Source of the DNA: Chersky-299 sp963749535
GTDB lineage: Bacteria > Actinomycetota > Thermoleophilia > RBG-16-64-13
Direction of reading: 5' to 3'
DNA length: 64,000 nt
Assembly: GCA_963749535.1 (NCBI GenBank)
Contig: CAVVNF010000018.1
Location: 1-64,000, forward strand
Made by a program: the position numbers and the translations under genes
In this document: one piece after another, positions 57,200-64,000 of the stretch
How the letters are laid out: every line of letters begins with the position of its first letter
Numbering within the stretch: position 1 is the first letter of the stretch
The notes under the pieces: model-generated
Databases searched by the model: none
What the model saw: the letters and a program-made list of their open reading frames with translations, nothing else
What the model was told of the DNA's origin: nothing

Positions 57200-57613
57200 T
57201 GGCCGACAAGATCAAGAGTGCCGCCGACCTGCTCGCCCTGGCCCAGAAGGCCAAGGCGGACGTCGACCTGCGCTCGGGCGCCAAGGAGATCACAGGTGAC
57301 CGTGCACATGGGCACCTGCGGCATCGCCGCCGGCGCCCGCGACGTGGTGGCCGCTTTCCTGCTCCGAGCTGGCCGAGGCCAGGGCTCGACAACGTGACCG
57401 TCGCGCCAATCCGGCTGCGCCGGCCTCTGCGAGAAGGAGCCCATGGTGACCGTCACGTGACGCCGACGGCGCCGTGTACCACTACGGGCTGCTCGAGACG
57501 GAGCAAGGTCCACAAGATCGTCGAGGAACATCTGGTGGGCGGGGTCCCGGTGGACGCCTACCTCATCAAGCATCGTAGCCGTCGATGTGGATCAGAGATC
57601 GAAGGAACCAGAT
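57199..57613 (+). CDS. Thioredoxin-like [2Fe-2S] ferredoxin (frameshifted)
   Basis: ATG 57199 begins MADKIKSAADLLALAQKAKA and DVDLRSGAKEI, and then in neighbouring frames VTVHMGTCGIAAGARDVVAA, GLDNVTV, SGCAGLCEKEPMVTV and YHYGLLETEQVHKIVEEHLV. About 125 residues are reconstructed with four Cys positions (TCGIAAG and CAGLCEK types) of a thioredoxin-like [2Fe-2S] protein. Such small subunits (HydD/HymA-like) accompany HydABC in some bacteria. The exact stop is hidden by indels; 57613 is the base before the next gene. Confidence 0.7.
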
Positions 57614-60600
57614 ATGAACGAAATCAAGAACCATGTTCTGATCTGCACAGGCGGCGGCTGCATCGCCTCCGGCGCTCTCGCGGTGAGCGCCGCCTTCACC
57701 AAGGAGCTGGAGGACCAGGGCCTCGCCGGGGAAGTCGCGGTCATCGAGACCGGCTGCCTCGGCCCGTGCGCGGTGGGCCCGGTGGCCCTCGTCTACCCCG
57801 ACGGCGTCTTCTACCAGAACATCAAGGTCGAGGACGTGCACGAGATCGTGGAGGAGCACCTGCTCAAGGGCCGCGTGGTCGAGCGCCTCGTGAGCCACGC
57901 CCCAGGCACCGACAAGACCTTCGCCGAGATGCAGCGACGTGGAGTTCTTCAACCGCCAGGTGAAGATCGTGCTGCGCAACTCGGGCATCATCGACCCGCT
58001 CAAGGTCGAAGAGTACATCGCCCGCGAGGGCTACCAGGCGCTGGCCAAAGTCCTCACCGAGATGACCCCCGACCAGGTGGTCGAGCGAAGTGCTTCGCAG
58101 CGGCCTGCGCGGCCGCGGCGGCGCCGGCTTCCCCACCGGCCTCAAGTGGAAATTCGCCCGGCAGACCGAGTCCGACGTCAAGTACATCCTCTGCAACGCC
58201 GACGAAGGCGACCCGGGCGCCTTCATGGACCGCTCGGTGCTGGAAGGCGACCCGCATAGCCTCATCGAGGGCATGGCCATCGGCGCCTACGCGATCGGCG
58301 CGCACGAGGGCTTCGTCTACCTGCGCGCCGAGTACCCGCTGGCCGTGGAGCGCCTCCAGTACGCCATCGACCAGGCGCGCGACTTCGGCCTGCTCGGCAA
58401 AGACATCATGGGCAGCGGCTTCGACTTCGACCTGGAGATCCGCATGGGCTCCGGCGCCTTCGTCTGCGGCGAGGAGACGGCCCTCATGAGCTCCATCGAG
58501 GGTGGCCGCGGCGAGCCCCGGCCCCGCCCGCCGTTCCCGGCGGTCAAGGGTCTCTGGGACAAGCCCAGCGTGCTCAACAACGTCGAGACCTTCGCCAACA
58601 TCGCCCCGATCATCCTCAAAGGCGCGGAGTGGTTCGCCAGCACCGGCACCGAGAAGAGCAAGGGCACCAAGGTCTTCGCCCTCGGCGGCGCCATCCAGCA
58701 CGCCGGCCTGGTCGAGGTGCCCATCGGCATGCAGCTGGGCGAGATCATCTACGAGATCGGCGGCGGCGTCCCCGGCGACAAGGCGTTCAAGGCCGTGCAG
58801 CTCGGCGGCCCTTCCGGCGGCTGCATCCCCAAGCAGCACCTCAACGTGCCCGTCGACTACGAATCGCTGCAGGAGCTCGGCGCCATCATGGGCTCCGGCG
58901 GCTTCATCGTCATGGACGACGACACCTGCATGGTGGACATCGCCCGCTACTTCCTCGACTTCATCCAGGACGAGAGCTGCGGCAAGTGCCCGCCCTGCCG
59001 GGTCGGCACCAAGCGCATGCTCGAGATCGTCACCCGCATCTGCAACGGCGAGGGCGAAGAAGGCGACATCGAGAAGCTCATCGACCTCGGCAAGACCATC
59101 CAGGACACCGCGCTGTGCGGCCTCGGCCAGACGGCGGCCAACCCGGTGCTGTCGCACCATCCGCCACTTCCGCCACGAGTACGAGGCCCACATCCGCGAC
59201 CACTACTGCGAGGCCGGCGTCTGCTCGACCATGTTCAGCGCTCGCTGCTCCAACGCCTGCCCGGCGAGCGTGAACGTCCCCGGCTTCGTGAGCCTCATCG
59301 GCGAGAAGCGCTTCGACGAGGCCTTGACGCTGCACCGCGAGCGCAACCCGCTGGCCAGCATCTGCGGCCGCGTGTGCTTCCACCCCTGCGAGAGCAAGTG
59401 CCAGCGCGCCGCCCTCGACGACGCCGTCGCCATCCGCGGCGCTCAAGCGCTTCATGACCGAGCAGGAGAACGACGCCGCAACTGCCGAAAGTCCTGGAAA
59501 ACGCCGAGAACGCCACGCGCAAGATCGCCGTGATCGGCAGCGGGCCGGCCGGCCTCTCCTGCGCCTACTTCCTCGCCCGTCTGGGCTACAAGCCCACCAT
59601 GTTCGAGAAAGAGGCCAGCCCCGGCGGCATGCTCGTGCAGGCGATCCCGGCCTACCGCCTGCCGCGGGAGGAGCTCGGCCGCGAGATCAGCATGATCGAA
59701 AGCATGGGCGTCACGATCAAGACCGGCAAGGCGCTCGGCCGCGACTTCACCCTGCACAGCTGAAAGACCAGGGCTACGAGGCAGTGTTCCTGGGCGTGGG
59801 CGCCCCGCAGGGCGTCGAGCCTCGGCCTGCCCGGCGAGGATGGCGAGGGCGGTCAGTCGACGGCTCTCAGCTTCCTCGCGCAGTACAACGTGCACGGCGA
59901 CCGCCTGGGTGGGCGAGCAGGTCGCCGTCATCGGCGGCGGCAACTCGGCCATCGACGCGGCCCGCACCGCCCTGCGCCTCGGCGCCAAGAAGGTCACCAT
60001 CCTCTACCGCCGCCAGCGCGCGCAGATGCCCGCCTGGGCGAGGAGATCGACGCCGCCGACCTCGAGGGCATCGAGATCATGCCGCTGGTCGCGCCCGAAG
60101 GAGATCGTCCGCGACGCGGCCGGCAAGGTTACCGGCGTGCTCTGCCAGCAGATGGTGCTGGGCGACTACGACAGGAGCGGCCGTCGCCGTCCCGTGGCCG
60201 GCCGCAATCCCGACTTCATCGTGGCGTGCGACCAGGTCATCGCCGCTATCGGGCAGTCGCTCGACGCAGACAGGCATGCTCGGAGGCTCTTCCGCTCGAG
60301 ATGCGCAACGGCTGGATCAAGACCGATCGGGCCGACCGGCGCCACCAGTCGTCGACTGGGTCTTCGCCGGCGGCGACGCCGCGACCGGTCCCGCATCGGT
60401 GGTGGAGGCCATCGCCGCCGGCGAGAAGGCCGCGGTCGCGATCGACGAACGGCTGAGCGGTGCCAACCATGCGTTCTGGCGCCGCGACGTGGAGGTCGAC
60501 TGCTACTTCGATCCCGACGCCGATCCCTGCAATACCCCGAGCGGCGGTCGTCGGCTGTGTCGACCCCAGCGTGCGGACCTGCAGCTTCGACGAGGTCGAG

Positions 60601-60698
60601 CTGCCCTGGGATATGGATGTCGCGCTGGCAGAGGCCAAGCGTGCCTGCGTTGCGACTACGGCAAGGTCCCGGCCCTCGCTGAGACCAAGGAGATATGA
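57614..60698 (+). CDS. hydB: HydB (NuoF-like) fused to a GltD/NfnB-like flavoprotein (frameshifted)
   Basis: ATG 57614 has GAAGGAAC upstream. Residues 1-110 are a [2Fe-2S] thioredoxin-like domain (LICTGGGCIASGALAVS). The NuoF core binds NADH and FMN (GLRGRGGAGFPTGLKWKF; LCNADEGDPGAFMDRSVLEG) with a [4Fe-4S] motif ESCGKCPPCRVGTKRM. It continues without a stop into a GltD-type domain: a Cys-rich part (CSTMFSARCSNACP, CGRVCFHPCESKCQ), FAD site IAVIGSGPAGLSCAYFLARL, NAD(P) site VAVIGGGNSAIDAARTALRL, and DWVFAGGDAATGPASVVEAI, ending GKVPALAETKEI. About ten indels break the frame. Total about 1,020 residues, almost twice an ordinary HydB. It would link NADH, a second pyridine nucleotide and ferredoxin. 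Confidence 0.8.
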
Positions 60699-60699
60699 G

Positions 60700-62485
60700 A
60701 TGCCTGCCCTGACTATTGACGACATCAAGGTCGAGGTGCCCGAAGGCACGACCTTGCTCGACGCCTGCCGCCAGGTGGGCGCCAGGGTCCCCACTCTGTG
60801 CTACCTGGAAGGCGTGCAGTGCCATCGGCGCCTGCCGGGTGTGCCTGGTGGAGGTGGAAGGCGCGCGCGACGCTGGTCGCCTCCTGCGCTCAACCCGCCA
60901 CCGAGGGCATGGTGGTCAAGACCAATTCGCCTCGCGTGCGCAAGGGCCGGCAGACCGTGGTCGAGCTGCTCCTGTCCGAGCACGACGGCGATTGCCAGAC
61001 CTGCGACCGCAACGGCGACTGCGAGCTGCGCCAGCTTGCCTACGACCTGGGCATCGACGAGATCACGCTACGAGGGCGAGCGGACCCGCAAGATCGTCGA
61101 CAGCTCCACCCCGGCCCTCGTCCGCGACACCGGCAAGTGCATCATGTGCCGGCGGTGCGTCACGGTCTGCAACGAGATGCAGGGCGTGGGCGCCCTCTTC
61201 CCGCAGGATCGCGGCTTTGCCACGGTAATCGGCCCCGCGTTCGCCAGCAACCTCAGCGACGTGGTGTGCGTGCAGTGCGGCCAGTGCGCGGCCGTCTGCC
61301 CCGTCGGCGCGATCACCGAGAACAGCGCGATCGACCAGGTCTGGGCCGCCCTCGACGACCCCGACCAAGCACGTGATCGTGCAGACCGCGCCCGGCCATC
61401 CGCGGCGCTCTGGGCGAGGAGTTCGGCTACGAGCCCGGCACGCTGGTCACCGGCAAGATGGTCGTCAGCCCTGCGCCGGCTCGGCTTCGACGCGGTGTTC
61501 GACACCAACTTCACCGCCGACCTCACCATCATGGAGGAGGGCACCGAGCTGCTGACCCGCCTGAAGAAGGCCCTGGTCGACGGCCAGACCGGTGGCGCTG
61601 CCCATGTTCACGAGCTGCTCTCCCGGCTGGATCAACTACATGGAGCACTTCAACCCGGACATGCTCGCCAACCTGTCCACCTGCAAGTCGCCCGCAGCAG
61701 ATGTTCGGCGCGCTGGCCAAGACCTACTACGCCGAGAAGCTGGGCAAGAAGCCCGAGGACATCGTCGTGGTCTCGGTCATGCCGTGCACCGCCAAGAAGT
61801 TCGAGTGCAGCCGTCCCGAGATGACCGACAGTGGCGTGCAGGACGTCGACATGGTGCTCACGACCCGTGAGCTGGCGCGCATGATCAAGCAGGCCGGCAT
61901 CGACTTCGCAGCCTGCCCGACGACAAGATGGACGCGCCGCTGGGCATCTCGCACCGGCGCGGCCGACATCTTCGCCGTCACCGGCGGCGTGATGGAGGCG
62001 GCGCTGCGCACGGCCTACGAGATCGTCACCGGCAAGCCGTTCCCGTTCGAGAACCTGCACGTCAAGCCCATCGCAGGGCCTCGAAGGCGTGAAGGAGGCC
62101 GCGGTGACCGATCGAGGACGACCGTGCCCGAATGGGCGTTCCTCGAGGGCGCCACGCTCAAGGTCGCCGTGGCCCACGGCCTGGCGAACGCCCAGAAGGT
62201 CATCGACAGGATCCGCAGCGGCGAGGCGCCAGTACCACTTCGTCGAGGTCATGACCTGCCCCGGCGGCTGCATCGGCGGCGGCGGCCAGCCGCGGCTGAC
62301 CTCCAACGCCGTGCGCGAGGCCCGCATCCGCGCCATCTACGCCGAGGACGAGGGCCGCGAGCTGCGCAAGTCGCACGAGAACCCCGAGGTGCTCAAGCTG
62401 TACGAGGAGTTCCTCGGGGCAGCCGCTCGGCGAGAAGTCTCACAAACTGCTGCACACCAAGTACACCGAGAAAGAGCGCGTCTAG
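60700..62485 (+). CDS. hydA: HydA, [FeFe]-hydrogenase catalytic subunit (frameshifted)
   Basis: ATG 60700 follows AAGGAG by seven bases and lies two bases after hydB. The N-terminal [2Fe-2S] domain (PEGTTLLDACRQVGARVPTL) is followed by a His/Cys [4Fe-4S] segment (HDGDCQTCDRNGDCELR) and two ferredoxin clusters (KCIMCRRCVTVCNEMQG; CVQCGQCAAVCPVGAI). H-cluster motifs are L1 FTSCSPGWI, L2 VSVMPCTAKKFE and L3 EVMTCPGGCIGGGGQP. The small-subunit-like tail ends KYTEKERV. About eight indels split it. The domain set and neighbours identify a group A NAD(P)/ferredoxin-bifurcating hydrogenase, making or using H2 in the cytosol. L1 has Ser in place of the second Cys. Confidence 0.9.
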
Positions 62486-62520
62486 TGAGCCAAGGCCCGA
62501 TGCTATTCGTGGAGACAGCC

Positions 62521-62985
62521 ATGACCGCGGATAGCCCCGCACTCATACTCATCGTCGACGACGACTATGACTTCCTCGAGATCAACCGCATGATCCTCGA
62601 GCGGGCGGGTTATCGCGTTGTCACGGCTTCCGAGCCCGGCCAGGCCCTTGCCAAGATGGAGAACGAGAAGCCCGACCTGGTCATCACCGACCTGATGATG
62701 ACGAGCCTCGACTCAGGCTTCTCGTTCTCCCGCACGATCAAGACCGACCCGCGTTTCGCGGATGTGCCCGTCATCATCTCGACGTCGGTGTCGAGCGCCC
62801 TTGGCCTCGACTTCCGGCCGCGCTCCGCCGAGGACCTGGCGAAGATGAACGTCGACGCCTACTTCGACAAGCCCCTCGACGCCCGGCGCCTGCTGGCCAA
62901 GGTCGCCGAGCTGCTTGCGGCGCGGCGCGAGGCCGCGGCCGGCCGAGCGTGCGACACGGCCGGCGCCGCACCCGAGGACAGCTGA
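62521..62985 (+). CDS. Response regulator receiver protein
   Basis: From ATG 62521 (GGAG upstream) the intact 154-residue protein has a CheY-like receiver: IVDDDYDFLEINRMILERAG, the phosphoacceptor Asp in DLVITDLMMTS, and the Lys in AYFDKPLDARR. A 25-residue Ala-rich tail follows but no output domain. An insert (LGLDFRPRSAEDLAKMNVDA) lengthens the loop before the Lys. It can carry a signal between a sensor and another protein. The stop overlaps the next start (TGATG), so it is coupled to the hydrogenase-like sensor. Confidence 0.85.
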   Translation: MTADSPALILIVDDDYDFLEINRMILERAGYRVVTASEPGQALAKMENEKPDLVITDLMMTSLDSGFSFSRTIKTDPRFADVPVIISTSVSSALGLDFRPRSAEDLAKMNVDAYFDKPLDARRLLAKVAELLAARREAAAGRACDTAGAAPEDS

Positions 62986-64000
62986 TGCCGACGGTAGACA
63001 ATCCGCTCGTCACGACCATCGGCGAGAGGTGCCGCATGTGCTACGCGTGCGTGCGCGAGTGCCCGGCCAAAGCCATCCAGATCGTCGACGGCCAGGCCAG
63101 CGTCATCCAGTCGCGCTGCATCGGCTGCGGCAACTGCCTCCGGGTCTGCAGCCAGAACGCCAAGCAGGTCCGTCGACGACACCGAGCGGGCTTTCGACCT
63201 GCTCGGCTCGCGCGACAGCGGCCGCGGCGATCGTGGCCCCGAGCTTCCCGGCCGAGTTCACCGATATCGAGCCGGGACGGCTGGTGGCGATGATCCGCGA
63301 GCTCGGCTTCGCCGTCCGTGCACGAGGTGGGCTCTCGGCGCCGACCTGGTCGCCCACGAATACGCCAGGCTGCTCGGAGCGCGAGCCGACAGAGCCGCTA
63401 CATCGCCACTCCCTGCCCGGCGGTGCAGTCGCTACGTGCGCAAGTATCACCCCGAGCTCACGCAGTTCCTCGGCGCCGATCGTCTCGCCCATGGTGGCGA
63501 TGCGCGCGGGCGCTCCGCCACGATCTGGGCCGACGATCTTCAAGTCGTCTTCATCGGCCCCTGCATCGCCAAGAAGGGCGAGGCCAGCATCGACACGACC
63601 CATGTCGAGATCGACGCGGTGCTCACGTTCGCGGAACTGCGCGAGATGTTCGAGCAAGCGGAGATCGTCGCCGGCGCGGTAGACCCGGACGATGATTTCG
63701 ATCCTCCGTACGGCGGCGTGGGAGCGGTATTTCCCATCTCGGGCGGACTTCTGCAGACCGCCGGACTTCAACAGGACCTGCTGAGCGGTGAGATAGTCGT
63801 GGCCGAGGGGCGCGACGAGTTCGTCGATGCGATCAAGGAGTTCGACGTGGCCCACGAGGATGCCCGTCTCTGGACGTGCTGTCGTGCCAGGGTTGCTTCG
63901 CAGGCGTAGGCATGACGACCAAGGATACGAACCTCCAGCGCCGGACCCGCATCAGCAACTATGCCAAGAACCGGATCGCCGGATTCAGCGACGAGCAGAG
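62985..64000 (+). CDS. HydS-like sensory [FeFe]-hydrogenase (frameshifted, cut by window end)
   Basis: ATG 62985 overlaps the stop of the response regulator. Two [4Fe-4S] motifs come first (CRMCYACVRECPAKAI; CIGCGNCLRVCSQN). Across indels near 63170, 63330, 63420 and 63880 the hydrogenase-like domain follows: IVAPSFPAEFTDIEPGRLVA, L1-equivalent IATPCPAVQSY, L2 FIGPCIAKKGEA, and L3-equivalent LSCQGCFAGVG. The ligand Cys are kept, but the proton-transfer Cys of L1 is Pro and L3 is the shortened CxxC form. These are traits of the putatively sensory groups C/D. In that class a C-terminal PAS domain is common; here the 3' end lies beyond the window. Confidence 0.75.

Noticed and set aside
58054..59193. 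379-codon minus-strand frame with many Asp/Ala/Leu
   Set aside because: It mirrors the hydB coding strand and is a typical high-GC antisense shadow.

Overview
The window reads as chromosomal DNA of an anaerobic or facultatively anaerobic, high-GC, Gram-positive-type bacterium. The clues are an L,D-transpeptidase, a RipA-like NlpC/P60 hydrolase, lipoproteins with long Thr/Ser/Ala linkers, YggT, Rex, and a large [FeFe]-hydrogenase locus. A deep-branching anaerobic actinobacterium would fit, but that is inference only. Many conserved genes (gltX, thiolase, every hydrogenase subunit) are split by one- or two-base indels. Essential genes are hit too, so most frameshifts look like sequence errors rather than decay. 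Such genes are listed over their full reconstructed span with the approximate breaks.

1-5.8 kb: an IS110-family transposase with a structured leader, a broken tyrosine recombinase, a small membrane protein, frameshifted gltX followed by tRNA-Glu(CTC), and a small EF-Tu-domain-2-like protein. 5.8-14.9 kb: an integrated element. It has a tRNA-Phe 3' fragment as attachment core, paired GTTGGCTG arm repeats, an integrase, divergent regulators around three AACGAAAATC operators, a primase-helicase, a ParB-methyltransferase and unknown genes. No capsid or conjugation genes were recognised. 15-28.4 kb: cell-envelope and housekeeping genes (L,D-transpeptidase, GT-C-like membrane protein, methyltransferase, YggT, phospholipase D-like, PRC-barrel, HicBA, HtrA-like protease) mixed with gene remnants.

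28.7-43.4 kb: a catabolic region. A fused molybdenum aldehyde oxidoreductase-type gene on the plus strand faces a long minus-strand gene set. In transcription order that set is an acetate-type transporter, a MerR-TetR regulator, an orphan substrate-binding protein, a PrpE-like acyl-CoA synthetase, a cupin, two less-characterised proteins (one DUF362), a BKACE, a hydroxyacyl-CoA dehydrogenase, a thiolase and a DUF35 partner. Together they suggest uptake, CoA activation and beta-keto cleavage of an organic acid. 43.6-51.5 kb: initiator tRNA-Met, the NlpC/P60 hydrolase, NifU-like protein, a second thiolase, DNA-repair glycosylase-like genes, and an SsuABC/TauABC-type ABC transporter.

51.6-64 kb is the most notable part: a hydrogen/redox locus. 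It begins with a TM1266-like regulator and a divergent Rex fused to a DRTGG domain, with a well-formed promoter and overlapping Rex-like dyads. Next comes a multidomain protein joining an anti-sigma-type ATPase, ferredoxin domains, an [FeFe]-hydrogenase-like domain and DRTGG, followed by a PHP protein and a kinase-type ATPase. HydC, a [2Fe-2S] protein, a HydB fused to a GltD/NfnB-like flavoprotein, HydA, a response regulator and a second sensory-type [FeFe] hydrogenase (cut by the window end) complete it. The locus therefore carries one catalytic bifurcating-type hydrogenase and two hydrogenase-like proteins with sensor-type active-site changes.
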